DNA of 51,789 nt from Apostichopus parvimensis (GCA_000934455.1 KN888268.1:7301-59089); one strand, 5' to 3'; numbered from the stretch's first letter, positions 23,385 to 35,672 are shown. Numbers and translations are program-made. Notes: generated by a model not told the origin, from the letters alone.

Positions 23385-23590
23385 GAGAGAGAGCTTTCAC
23401 ACTAGATAGGCTCGAGCAGGGATCTGATCCTCCGCCCGAGATCAAAATCCTTGCGTGAAAAGCTCTCTCACTTACTATCTGATCCCGAGATCTTAACCCT
23501 TCTGTCGAGGAAGATAAGATCCGGAGCTCGAGATGAACATAACAAGTGTGAAAGCTGTTATTACATGCGAGAGCGTTCACACCAGGCAGC
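23385..23590. repeat. Cluster of inverted repeats, probable MITE remnants
   Basis: GAGAGAGCTTTCAC (about 23,387) faces GTGAAAAGCTCTCTC (23,455-23,469). AGCTTTCACACT also faces AGTGTGAAAGCT near 23,548. CTCGAG and GATC-rich tracts recur inside. I could not fix exact ends or a target duplication. Confidence 0.45.
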
Positions 23591-25672
23591 CGATCTCGAA
23601 CGGGGGATCATATCAGATCAGATCCTCAGTCCGGGGTCTGATGTGGAACACCCTGAGATGCCCTCAAAATTCCACTCTCCTTTAAACGTATATAGTATAA
23701 GCATAATGGGGTCAACTATACAATATAATGTCACCGGATTACCTGGAAACAATATGGTCAAACTTAATGTGGATTCTTCATTGCTGCCCCGGGAATGATT
23801 TTTTATATTTCGTATTACAACGATGTTTTAAACTGCACATTCCCGAGAGGGTTCTTTCGCATAACCGGAATGCCCCAGTGACAATGGATCTGCTATGGTT
23901 ACTGATTGGCTTACAGTAGCATATACATCATTATATAGTTCTCTGAAAGAAAAACATGAAAGCATTTTTCTTCCTTGAGGTGATGTAATGTTAATATGAT
24001 GGGATAACTTCTTCACTTCATGTTGATCGATAAACTGGCCACCTCTACTCACTTTCAGTACTGGCTTCATAACTTTTTATACTGATGTACCCCCGTCCCC
24101 AATCTCGCTAGATTCCTACATTGAGACAGAAATACATCTCTTTGCCAAAACTTCACTTTTGATGTTGTTGAAAACTTTATATTTACTAAAGCCATGTCTA
24201 TTTTTGCTCTCACTCCCTGATACCTTTCGATTTCCTCGTTAAATCCCCGTTCCCATTCCCAGTCCCCCTTCCCCTTCCACTTCCCCTCCCCTTCCCCCTC
24301 CCCTTCCCCTTTTTTTGTCCTTCCTTCCCCGTCCGAATTCCCTTTCCCGGCTTAACTCAAACCAGCAACGCAGTGTTAATGACTGAAAACCCTCACAGAT
24401 TCAACTGTATGAGTGAGAGATTATAAGGCTGGAAAATGTTCATCAAAATTTACAATTGTTGAGTATACTCTATACATATATTCATCGACACCGTTACACT
24501 TAAGCATACGCATTACATGACAGTAATTCTCTCACTACGACTTCTATTATAACATGTTATAGCCTTAGTTACGTTATCTCACTGGTCGTGACTTGAATGA
24601 ACCGAACAGCCAATTGGGACAATTTCCTAATGCAGTAACACCTCTCTAAACTGTACTCCAATATCATGCTCTCAAAGCACTGGTATTGACAGTACAAACA
24701 GTTTCTAACCTTGATCAGATATGAATATGATATTCATACTGTTCGCACTGACAATACGAGAACTCTAAAAGCGAGACATAACACTACAGTATAGAAAAAA
24801 ATCCCCAACTGGGTGAACCGAAGCAAGGAAATATGAATAATTCATAACTCGTTCCTCGCTGTACTACGGTGGGAAAACGCGCCCGAGACGATGTTGTTCC
24901 TTGGTACTCCAATGATGGTAGCCCAGCAATGTTTGACTATATTGGTCAGTTAGTGTGAACAATTTATGACAATGACAACAATTTATTTCCAGCAATTGTG
25001 TACAGTACATTAATTTTTAACAGAGTATAAACGAATATTTTGATATACAATACAATCTAGAGGGACAGGTACAAAGAAAGAAAAAAAATTCATCATGATA
25101 ATTTATATACAATATTTAAGCTATACAAATGCATGGAAAGGGAGAAAAAAAGAAGCGCAATGCATATAGAATGTTTTCCCCATTTGAAGATGATAAATAT
25201 ATACATCCGAGGGCTTAAACCATATCAAGGTGTTGTACTATAGCTTGGACGGTTGAACAATAAGAGAATGTTGCTTTTGGGGGGGGGGTAAAAGAAGCCT
25301 GTTTTCTTCATCAAGTGTAATGGCATTTCAATGTTTCTGTAAAACATTCGGTCTCGCTCTACATAACACTGTTTTTCAATGGTTGTGTGGTAACGTTAAA
25401 GTGTCCTTCATGGTATAGAAACACGTTCGTAATACCCGTTAATAAATGTCTCTGTTACTCACTTTACAATGCACCAACGGATCTTAAAGTGTACGTGTGT
25501 ATGTATATATAACAGCAGAAACGGGCTTTAAAATGAATGGCTATATACATCCTCCATCATGAGTCACCTTCTTATGCGACTTTCCATTTAGTTTAATCAT
25601 CGGTCTTATAAACAAATTCAGAACAAAGATGCTATACTATAGGCCTATGCCTTTAGTGTTAAGAGTTGTAAT

Positions 25673-25732
25673 AATACCGTACAAGGAACAATTTTCAACA
25701 CAAAAGGTATTTGTTCCTTGTATATACGGTAA
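25673..25732. repeat. 60-bp inverted repeat
   Basis: TACCGTACAAGGAACAA faces TTGTTCCTTGTATATACGGTA around a loop of about 22 bases. It may be a hairpin MITE remnant. No direct repeat is seen at its ends. Confidence 0.6.
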
Positions 25733-28110
25733 TGTTACAACTTTAACTTCCAAGGCAAAGATTTCACGATGGATTAATCTTATACCAATTTTTTTTTATC
25801 AAAAATAACTGAAAATAGAAAGACAAAATGGTTTGCAAAGCACTTATCAACTGAAAAAAAATTACTGTCGGTTTAATTAAAAATATAATTCCATGTCAGC
25901 ATTCCATTTGACTTTACTAATATATCATCAGAACAGGTACTGTAATATAAATAACAGCCAGCATTATACGTAGAAGCCAATCGAAGCCAATCAGAAATCC
26001 TGACGGAGCCCTACGCAGGCTAAGACTATATAGTCTCGACGTAACTTAAGCATAAATATTGTTTCTTCACATTAGTATGTACGTTTTTCAATATGCACAA
26101 CAGTTTACCCTAAAGGTGATTTAACGCAGGTTCAATTATTTAAAGAAAAAAAAAACACTACCTAAGACACATTTTCTTTTCAGCTTAAAGGCACACAGTT
26201 TAAGACAATTCTTCTATCCAATCAACATGGTCAACTTTTGATGAATGAAACAAAAAATGAAGATGGATTTTCTGCCACAGTTTGGCATTTGTCAATTTCA
26301 TAATCAAATATTTGTACATATACAAGGGCAATTCACGGTTCTTTCTGCACATTGAAAATATAGATATAGACATTGCTTTGCCTAGAGATGTTCTGCCATG
26401 GTATAAACTAACGTATGGTTATGGTACCCACTACCGTGTTACCTTTGCAAACGTTTTTAGAATATATATAGAGACTCTATATACATTTAAGCATTACTTG
26501 GCCTTTTCTCTTACAGTATAATTACCGTCAAATGTTTGTATACGTTATACATGCAAAGTAATTAACATTACAGTACAAATTAGCAAGAAGTAAGCTATGT
26601 ACAGTCTGATAAGAATACCATTGACGAATATACTGCAACTGCATGAGTCATGCAAATCAGACATTTCTAGAACTCATGCAAACATTTAGTCTAAGTATTT
26701 GTACATAACATAACATCGTTGTTAAGAGGTACAGTATGTACTTGAAACGCACAATCAAACTCGAGTTAGAGCAAATCATGTTTTAAGTGAAGGAACGTGA
26801 GTTCTTATCTGTCGTATTTCGATGATGGACGCCTTAGACCTTAGAGCAATGAAGCAAGGGACATAAAAGAAAACAAAAGTGATTCGTTTAAAGTTTTCAA
26901 GAGCAGCTATGAAGCATTATAAGTCATAACTTTCTTTTGAAATTGTGAACGCTTCTTTCGAGTTACAACCGAACAACTTGTTAACGTAAGAATACCAGTC
27001 AGATATGGGCTTCATTTGCATATTAATTCGTAAAAACAATCATCATAGTAGTGGAATATGCATGGTTATGAAAGACACCCAGCTATACTAGCAGAGCGTG
27101 ATATCGGTTGATTTTCGTCGTAAATTTCAGAAATTATGCTGCATTGTGAATACGAAGCAACTTATACTCTAAAAGCTGAGCTTGTCTTACCTGTTGTCAC
27201 GGCTTTCAATCATCTTGACATATAAATGATTTTTTTTTTTCTTGTTCAACTTTACCTAATACTTGGGAATCAACGGAACCCACGAAATACTAAAATGATT
27301 GATGGCTTCAATATAGATAAACACAGTTTTCCATGAACAAGCTTTATCATGCAATATGGTAAAGTAATTCGACGTGTTTATTACCGAGCAAATCATTGTC
27401 AAAAAGAAAAACCCAACTTCAACCACCTTCGCAGACATTTCTCCTTGAATGGAAAAAGATGAAATATTATAAAAGAATATTTCGGAGAAGAAAGAACATT
27501 TACCGCTCAACGATAACCATGACGTCATTCATATAAAATGACAGGGGTTTTATTCTATCTAGCTACGAATAATGCGTATCAGTCTGTACATAATACTGTA
27601 GTACGTTACACAGTAAACCATGTACTACTGAAACTGTTCTAAGCTATACATTTAAAATGACTTACTCCCAATGTATAGAGTCGACATCACACCGTCCGTT
27701 TGAGGCCCAGGTAAAAAGCAATATGAGAACATTATTTCAGGTATGATATCAAATCGGAGTCGGTTTTTAAGTTTGAGTATCAATGAAAGAACATGCATGG
27801 TGCGAAAATTGGTTCAATTTAGGCGGCAATCTCAGACCACGTTAGACCTTCAAAGAGCAGTGTATAGGAAATGTGTTTACCAGGGCAAAGAGGCTTGTTT
27901 ACATGTAACGAAAAGTTGCGGCTATCATACCTAAAAATCTACATTGTAATGATACACGGAAAATTGAAGGTGTCATGAACAGTGAACGCTAAAGCGTTTT
28001 ATATGGATGTCAAAAGAGAATATAGAACTAGGAGGTGTTACCGCAGTAGCCTATAAACCCCGTAATACCGATAGAGACAAAGTCGAGCTATGCAGACAAG
28101 ACGAACAAAG
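25733..28110. other. No gene seen
   Basis: AT-rich DNA with scattered short reading frames. None shows a domain, and none has both a convincing acceptor and donor in a conserved-looking frame. A segment near 27,948-27,985 (CGGAAAATTGAAGGTG) recurs inverted near 47,494-47,525, so part of it is repetitive. Confidence 0.45.
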
Positions 28111-28111
28111 T

Positions 28112-28206
28112 CTTCATGAGGTGGGGGAGGGGAGGGGACGGGGACGGGGGACGGGAGGGGGAGGGGGTGTTGGACGAAAGAAATCTTAATTGAATGGGGG
28201 GGGGGA
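28112..28206. repeat. G-rich tract with G-quadruplex potential
   Basis: More than eight runs of three to nine G occur within 95 bases on the plus strand, interrupted by A, T or AC. Such spacing satisfies the usual G-quadruplex pattern many times over. Confidence 0.75.
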
Positions 28207-28520
28207 ACTAAAGCATTCTAACATAAATTATAAAAGACTCTTTTGGTAATCTTGTGACGTATGTTTTGGCAATCTCGATCATTGTCACTATTAGCGGAAC
28301 CTTACAAAAGCTGACGAAGGCGCAAGATTCAGTCACAGGAAAACTGGCAACACTTTGACGTCTCATCGTATGTATGCGCTCTCGAAAGATATTACATGCA
28401 TGGTTAAAGAAATCAGTCTTAATCTAGCCATGTCGAGACGTCTCGGATGAATACGGATTCAGTTGCGGTATGTTTAATGATTATTTACATTTTGACTGGT
28501 CTCTCAATCAAAATAAATTT

Positions 28521-28566
28521 GTTACACCATGGAGGTAAAAACAGATTTTTACCTCCATGGTTACAC
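28521..28566. mobile_element. Tiny palindromic insertion (32 bp) with 7-bp duplication GTTACAC
   Basis: The element at 28,528-28,559 is a near-perfect hairpin: CATGGAGGTAAAAA, a short loop, TTTTTACCTCCATG. GTTACAC lies directly outside both ends (28,521-28,527 and 28,560-28,566). Its ends follow CANGGAG...CTCCNTG, shared with copies at 40.9, 48.5 and 49.7-49.8 kb, and the copy at 47.7 kb is a close variant. Confidence 0.85.
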
Positions 28567-28887
28567 AAGCAGCGAGGTACCTGGTCAGTGAGACGAAAGA
28601 GTCAATTCGAATAACTTGAATCCTGAAAGTGACACATTTATGAGCATCGGGTGAGATCCAGTGCACCTTCAATAAGGCTTATTATATACAACACTGTAAA
28701 GATATAGGCCTAGCTATGTTGCCAATCCGCCTCCCCTATCCCGATCGTCATTTTTGAAATATGAGGTTTATTTGTCAGGAACGTACATGGGCTATAACTG
28801 CAGGCTACATACTTTGTCAAATATTTTTCTTTCTTTAATTATGCAACTAAGGCTGTTCTCGTGATGCTATTCCGATATGTCGTATAC

Positions 28888-29473
28888 CTGGGGTGGGCAA
28901 CCTACGGCCCGCGGGACACATGCGGCCCGCCAGTCAAGTTTTGGCGGCCCGTGAGATGTCTCAAGAAAAAGAAAAAAATCAATCTATTTTACATCATCAC
29001 AAAAAACGAGCTAGCTGCTTAGAATTTATCGGCACTAATGATATTGTCAGGTAGTCCTATTATTCCTATTAATTATCAACTGTACTGTATTGACATCATG
29101 TTTCTGTGAATACAGATTAAGTCAGGCGCATAGCCAGGAATTTGCCAAGGGAGGGGCGAAAATGTAGGCAAACTATCAGAGCCGTAGATACGGCATTGCA
29201 AACTATCTAAGCGTAGCGCCACCATGTGTTGGCGCGAAGCGTACAAGATAATTTTAGCTGAAAATGCCTCCCAGATCGCTGGAAATGGCACTTCCCAGGC
29301 CTTGTAAGTGCATCTTAGCATTTTCTCTTTTGAAATTATAGCGATATCATAAAAACATTTTAAAAAAATTAAAAAATATGCCCAAGGGGGGCAGGTCGTT
29401 GGTTAGGTGCGGCCCAGTCAATTGTTCACTCCTTATATCTGGCCCATTCATTCAAAAAGGTTGCCCACCCCTG
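28888..29473. mobile_element. hAT element (586 bp) with 8-bp duplication TCGTATAC
   Basis: The left end is CTGGGGTGGGCAACC and the right end on the other strand is CAGGGGTGGGCAACC. TCGTATAC flanks both sides (28,880-28,887 and 29,474-29,481). GGCCCGCGGG-type sequence near the ends is common in animal hAT families. There is no transposase. A second element is inserted inside at 29,123. Confidence 0.93.
29123..29394. mobile_element. hAT-type MITE nested inside the element at 28,888
   Basis: It begins CAGGCGCATAGCCAGG and matches most of the element at 33,246 on the opposite strand (GGCGCGAAGCGTACAAGATA and CCCAGATCGCTGGAAATGGC are shared). Its far inverted end is missing. The segment GCAAACTATC is duplicated near 29,168-29,200. 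Confidence 0.82.
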
Positions 29474-29820
29474 TCGTATACAGTCAACTGTGCGCACATG
29501 TATGGAAGAGAAATAATAACTTTACTTGTGTTGTATGTAGTTTGCTATAGCGCCACTATTAACGCTATACGTCACCTTGACTATGTGAGCGAAAGATCGG
29601 TAATAAGAACTATTCGAAGGGTGTAGCATGCACGAACTAGAGACCTATAGGGTCTCTAGAATGAACATAAACTGGACTGTGTGGTATACTTTTGATGTTT
29701 AACACATAAAGTATACGTGTCAGATAAGAATGATGAAACTATAATCATATTGTACCACAAACCTTTCCATATTTTTTAACCACTCGGTTGTGAAGTGTTG
29801 ACTGACTAAACTAGAGTATA

Positions 29821-30310
29821 CCGTGGTATAGTGATTCCAATAAACTTGAGTATATACCGCGGTAGCAGTGGCGTAGCCAGCATTCTTTTGTTAGGGGCAA
29901 GATTTTTCTTAAGGGGGGGGGGGCAACCCCGTGATGGTTGATGATAGGAATTACCAAGAAATATATGTATTAATGGGCACCTCGTCTGCACAAATACACA
30001 TCCACGACGATATTGATCAACGGTCTCCGTATGTGGGTATGATGAAGGCCCAAAATGTGTAATATCTCGGTCTGATTACCAAGTTCTGACCTTATATGAA
30101 GTATGAACATGAGCCCTGAGGTATGAATACTTGTAATTATAGAACTCGAAGAAATGTAAAAAAGAAGTATTTTGAATACATCACTCGATTTCATTTGGTG
30201 GGGGGGGGGGGCAAGACGCACAAAGCAAATTTGGGGGGCATTGCCCCCGGCCCCCTCTGGCTACGCCACTGCGCGGTAGTGATTCCAATAAACTTGCGAA
30301 GTTATGTTTT
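29821..30310. repeat. Tandem duplication that received an insertion
   Basis: GTGATTCCAATAAACTTG with a preceding CCG(T/C)GGTA occurs at about 29,821-29,848 and again at 30,273-30,297. Without the inserted element the two copies would lie next to each other. Confidence 0.7.
29866..30271. mobile_element. hAT-type MITE (406 bp) with 8-bp duplication CGCGGTAG
   Basis: The left end CAGTGGCGTAGCCAG and right end CTGGCTACGCCACTG are perfect inverted repeats. CGCGGTAG lies at 29,858-29,865 and 30,272-30,279. G-rich and C-rich stretches sit inside both ends. Reading frames inside are not genes. Confidence 0.93.
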
Positions 30311-30703
30311 TTTGTTTTTTCCTGTAGAGATGTAGACAATATACAGTAGCTCGATACACTGTCTTAACTCGAGTCAGGAGAATAGGTTGGTAATGACTTG
30401 ACTCAACTTATAAACATAAAGTCACTATTCACAAATCTGTTACGTATGGCACCCAGAAGAAAGTAATTGAATTTAAAACACATTGTCAAGCATTCCAGTT
30501 TGATTCGTTTCATTCTGGTACTTTCAACCATTGAATCGCCAAAAAAAAACTTAATTTTGAAAATATTTCCCCTTTTTACATTCATCGTATGATTTTAAAT
30601 ACGAATACAAATTAAGAATATGGCCTTGACACGGGACTTCAAAGTGTGTTGCGTTGTTTCGCTTATTTGATTACATTCATGCATGATGTCATGACATCAT
30701 TAC

Positions 30704-30874
30704 AGGTACAGAGATCATGCCAGAGCTGTCGAGCTTGATAAACAGTGCATATTTCCCAGAAGTTTGGTGGGAAGTAATACTCCATTTCTAAACGTTCTGG
30801 ATGTCGAGTTTTGGAGATGAACAATCGTTTAACATACCGGCAACTGTCCATGTTTGAAAGCTTAGTGCCTGGAT
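30704..30874 (-). CDS. Candidate exon of an unidentified gene
   Basis: The acceptor is AAACCTACAG and the donor is GTAATG. An open frame of 56 codons reads PGTKLSNMDSCRYVKRLFIS, then KTRHPERLEMEYYFPPNFWE and ICTVYQARQLWHDLCT. The composition looks like a folded cytosolic protein rather than random AT-rich DNA. I do not recognise the family. The phase (one base carried in) matches the candidate exon at 31,332-31,433 only if that exon uses a weak donor. Confidence 0.35.
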
Positions 30875-31306
30875 CTGTAGGTTTAAAAAATGAAAAAAGA
30901 AGAAGAAGCATGGAGCGCCGACTGGACTACCACTAACATATGTCTCCATATACACACTGTTAATAATAATTGTAAACTACAACAGTTTTCTGTTCATTTG
31001 CAGAATTTCGTCTGTGCCACTACAGGAAAGTCTTGTTGTTTAGATTTACGTTATCTTAGAGAAGCCGTATTTGAACAAACAAACCAAACAATGCAGATAT
31101 CTATCCTCGTTCACTTTATCACAAAAACGCGGCATATATATTTCAGCACGCGACCCTACGAAAAAGCCGAACTTTCTAACAAAGTAATATATGAAAGTTT
31201 TAACACATCAGATGAAAAAGCGATGACCTTATAGTTTTAAAAAATTACGTTTACGTTCAGTTCGGCTTCAGGTCTCTCACCACAATTAATTGTTCCATTG
31301 ACTTAC

Positions 31307-31433
31307 ACACTAAACTCGTCACTTTCAAGACCTGCCAAAGCATAGATAGGAGTTTTCAACTGGTATATCCTACTGTACGTACCCACCACATGATAGCCGA
31401 GATCTTGGCCTATCCGACCGTTTAGATTTTGAG
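31307..31433 (-). CDS. Candidate exon of an unidentified gene
   Basis: Upstream on the minus strand is a textbook branch site (TACTAAT), a pyrimidine tract and TTCTAG. The open frame reads QNLNGRIGQDLGYHVVGTYS, then RIYQLKTPIYALAGLESDEF. The strong donor GTAAGT ends it at 31,307. A weaker donor, GTCTTG, would end it at 31,332 and fit the phase of the exon at 30,704-30,874. Unrecognised. Confidence 0.35.
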
Positions 31434-32179
31434 CTAGAAGAGGAGCAAGTTTAGTATTAGTATACTGAACCCCCACCTTCCATCTGCTCGCTCGGAGTAA
31501 TATCAACCAAAGATTTTCTAAAATGGTTTATATCACCTTCGATCCTCCCTATTTTCACACCATCTGTACTTTAAAATATATGCTCTTTCATATAAAGGCA
31601 GAACAAACAATGACAGTAACTGATAACATGCTTAAACAAGCTTTACTTTAGGTACTTTTAACCCTTTTCTCTGACAATGGTTAACCTTTCGAGCGGATGT
31701 ACACTATACTCTAATTGTGGTGCGGTACCTTCATAGGCACGGCACTCCTCGTGATGGGCTAGGCGTGTAATGTATACTTACAGTAGGCCCATGTCATGTG
31801 CATCATCTAAAGGCTTAGTTGGCCTCATGTAAGTTTTGTTATATACGTACCAACGTTACGGCTAGCATATCGATCGTAGCTAGTCCGACGAAAACCGTGC
31901 AGGGGTACGTTAGAATAGGCTTTAGTCTATGCCTAGAAGAAAAATATGGTAATTGTGTTCGTCATATCAGTACAACAATTACTGTACTTTAGTGTTGCGT
32001 TCCGGGTCGCATGTTTGAAAGATAAAAGGGAATTGGAATAACATTTAATTGTTTCCTTTCTGAAAACAAAATGAACTTACTGATGGCTTTACGTGCAGGT
32101 GAGCGTACGTGCATGTGTCATTATGTGTTTGTCTCATTTATGAGTATGCATGAGGTCACAGGGTCAAGCATTAAAATCT

Positions 32180-32900
32180 TCTAACTGGTATAACTTGGCA
32201 TCCAAGGTGGAGTTTCTTTAAACATTGTATGGGTATATTGGTAGGTAGCCAACATACTGGTGTGTTACATTTGATATCATGCATACATAAAATGGGGCTT
32301 TGGCATTGATTACCGTAGTTAACAAAAGTTTCCAGTCGTGGGTGATCATATGCACATGGTGGATGGACACCGAGCCCATAGTGAGTAGGCCTTGCCACCC
32401 ATATTGAGTTTGGTTCTCATATCTTGAATATTAATGAAATCTCACAAAAATTCTTCAAATTGCAATAACATGGCAACCTTTTGGTATGGTGATGTATTGG
32501 TAGATAGCAACATATAGTGATGTGTGTTGCAACCGATGTTGTGCATATTTATGAGCAGACTTGCTTAGTAATATTGACTTAACAAGTTTTCCGGAATGAG
32601 TGATCATTACGATATATGTGGTAGGTACATGACCCATGGTGAGTATATAAGCTGAACCGTAATGATTTTGGTTCTCATATCACTGATTAATTGGGATCGA
32701 AAATTTAAATCTCCAAATGCAATTACCTAGCAACTATAAAGATTTTTTTTAAATTTGATATGGTGATATCATTTGCACAAGCTGATGTGCTTATATATAG
32801 GCTACACTTGACATCATTATGAGAGGGTTTGGCATATTGGCTTAGCATTATTTTGGTAAAAAATTATTTGCTGGATTTTTTTTTATTAGGCCAAAGGTCA
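32180..32900. repeat. Diverged satellite-like tandem repeat, period about 258-275 bp
   Basis: ATTGGTAG(G/A)TAGC occurs at 32,237 and 32,496. CATAGTGAGTA and CATGGTGAGTA occur 258 bp apart, and GGTATGGTGAT recurs 275 bp on. About three diverged units are present. The reading frame at 32,171-32,398 is part of the repeat. Confidence 0.75.
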
Positions 32901-33245
32901 TTTGAGGTCAGCAGAGTGAAAAGTCTGAAAACTGTGGAAATACAATACTTCGTGGTATTTAAAGGAACCCCTGGTGAATAGATGGTCCCATTTTTGTCAT
33001 CACGGTCAAAGTTAGGTTACTTTGGGGTATTTTAGAGGTACCAGTCTGAAGAAAGAGTCTTGTAACTGAAGAAGGTAGAATGGGCTTGAACTTCAGCCTC
33101 CTATTAATGGCACAAATCAGCCATTACTGCAAGGCCATTGTACTGTTGGACATTTCCTATTCAGCAATTAATATATAATGTTGGTAAATTTTGTATCCAA
33201 AGTTGCTTTTCATATTGGCAAGGAAACACTACCGTGACTGGTTTG

Positions 33246-33530
33246 CAGGCGCGTAGCCAAGGGGGGGGGGCGAAGGGGGCAGCCGCCCCCCCTCCCTTGA
33301 GCATATTTTTAAAAAATTTTTTAATGCTTTTATGATATCGCTAGTAATTTTAAAAGAGAAAATGCTAAGATGCAACTTATTAGGCCTGGGAAGTGCCATT
33401 TCCAGCGATCTGGGAGGCATTTCCAGCCAAAATTTTCTTGTACGCTTCGCGCCAATCATGGTGGCGCTACGCTTAGATAGTTTGCCTACATTTTCGCCCC
33501 TCCCTTGGCAAATTCCTGGCTACGCACCTG
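33246..33530. mobile_element. hAT-type MITE (285 bp) with 8-bp duplication CTGGTTTG
   Basis: The ends are CAGGCGCGTAGCCA and TGGCTACGCACCTG. CTGGTTTG lies at 33,238-33,245 and 33,531-33,538. This is the full-length reference for the nested copy at 29,123 and is related to the element at 1,600. Confidence 0.93.
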
Positions 33531-35640
33531 CTGGTTTGACTTTCTGGTAAACATCTTAATTGATGTGAGCCAATATATGCTTAAAATCTGGCAAACCTAA
33601 AGCGGTATCTTTGATCAGTATCTTACTAAGTGGATAGGATTCGTACACATAACTGGTAGAAGAAGCGTATTCAGCAACACTAAAATATAGTTTCATCATC
33701 AATGATGTGGTGGGCTTAAAGATAATTTATAGAACTTTCAGTAACTCAGCGATGGTATCTTATTATTGATCATGGAGGGCTGGATTTAATTTTACCTAAA
33801 TATGCCACCTTTGATACAGAAACATTTAACCTATTTTATTTATTTATTTATTTTTTGGCCGGTGCAAATCCATTTATTTCTTAGAAACTGTCGATGGACA
33901 GTCATGATAGCATTGTTTTCTAAGTCATTCCGGGCTACGTCTCTTCTTCATGACATATTTCATTTTTTAATATCCAGTATCATGAGGAGGTATTACAGTG
34001 TTGGAATTCCTCCAGAGGTAATCAATTCATATTGTTCATTTTGATTGCTGTATATATAATATATCAGTCTTACAGTCTATTATGCCGGATTTATGCTTAA
34101 TTCATCCAGTTACTGCATGTTTATGGAATGTTTAGGGGCATTTCATACTCAAGTACGCATAATAAGAGTCACATTAGTCTAAATACTATCATTGTTTCAT
34201 ATATATATATTGAAAAAGTATGGCTTAGCTTCATATGATAATTTTATAACATAATTTGGTAGATTGTTTGACAATCTTTGTATGAACAAGCATACCCTTC
34301 CAAATGATCAGGAACGACATACTTCTTTAGAAAGTAATGATTTTGAGTATGATATCTCTCATTCTTTTGCATGAAGCTGAAGCTCAATGGATTTTGCGCT
34401 TGAAATTATATCTAGAATAAAGGTAAAATGGTAGCTTCATATGAATCTGTGATGTTTTGCCACTTGAAGCTAGGCTGTATTGCCCCAAATATTTTTTTAC
34501 CTCAATTTTACCTCATTTGGGACATTCAGTCATGTTGAGTGTTCGTTTAGAGTGTCTGAGAAAAATTTGGAGAGTAAAGACCTCCAGGAAAGTACTTTTG
34601 AAAACTTAGACTAGCAATTATAGCATGTTATAATTTGGGGCCTATACCCTTAAGTGTTTGCTAGCTGTTATCAAATGTATTCTGTAGGTCATAATTTATT
34701 CTAAACAGATACTGCTTTTGGTACGCTTACAGAGTTTACATTAAACAGATAAATAGTATATACCATGCTTGCTGGGACCGTGAAGACATTTTTTAAGTGG
34801 GGTGGGGGACTGATCATGGATTGGCCCAGTGGTTTCACAATATACGTCTACCAAATATTTAAAATAACGGCCCACTTATTGGTGATAAGGCATTCAAAAT
34901 ACCATAGAAAAAAGTGGGGGGGGGGGGGCTCCAGCACTCCCCTCTCTCTGCGGTCCCTATAGCTTAACAGTAAATTGCCCATCATGAGTGACCAAGAAGT
35001 TGTTTTACCTTTCATGCATAAGCCAAACCAGTCCGTACATTTGACATTATTACATTATACGCATACTGTCAGATGGCATTCCTATCTCTGACAATCTCCC
35101 CTCCCACTCAAAAAATAAAAAAAGGAATGAGATAAAACTCCCACAAATCCTCATTATTAATGAAATTTAATCTAATTCATCTCTATTATTAGAGTTAGTT
35201 TAAAGTTCTTTCATGAAAGTAGTCAACTGGTGCTGAGGAACATGTTTTGGAATATTGGTCCCTCAGTTTGATAATTTAGTAGCTGGATGTATGCAGGTTT
35301 TTGGTTAAATGATGTATGCTTTGCTGAAGTAGACTTATATATTTAACAAAATAGAATGCCATATTTGTAGGGACCTTAGTTGATGGAAGCTAAAACTTGT
35401 TCCTTGTTGCTTCATTGATGAACCACATATGAGTTTGTGAGCCCTCAAATTTAAAATAACAGAAATTGTCATCCATGATGTCCACCGTTCATATTCAAAG
35501 CAGTTAATATTCTGCATCGAATTCAACCCATGCAATTTTGTTTGGGTTTTATTCAGAATTACTCTTCAGTATTTCCATTTGTAATAATTATTATACAAGG
35601 TCAAAACTTACATAATATGAAGCAATGACATAATTATGAC

Positions 35641-35672
35641 AGTGTATGAACAACATGTTGATCATACACTGC
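35641..35672. repeat. 32-bp near-perfect palindrome
   Basis: CAGTGTATGA faces TCATACACTG around CAACATGTTG, itself a palindrome. There is no flanking duplication. Confidence 0.65.

Larger units (their letters stand above)
22451..25660. other. No gene seen; repeat-rich flank of CHFR
   Basis: No exon chain can be supported. It includes C- and T-rich tracts (24,245-24,320), repeats of CCCCGGAT/TCCGGGGAC type near 23,020-23,100, and the inverted-repeat cluster at 23.4-23.6 kb. Reading frames up to 115 codons show no recognisable domain. Confidence 0.5.

Noticed and set aside
23828-24070. 80-codon minus-strand frame beginning MKPVLKVSRGGQF
   Set aside because: No recognised domain, no splice context and no neighbouring exon.
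27256-27528. 90-codon hydrophobic minus-strand frame resembling membrane helices
   Set aside because: Hydrophobic runs are expected in T-rich DNA. Phase and splice borders do not hold up.
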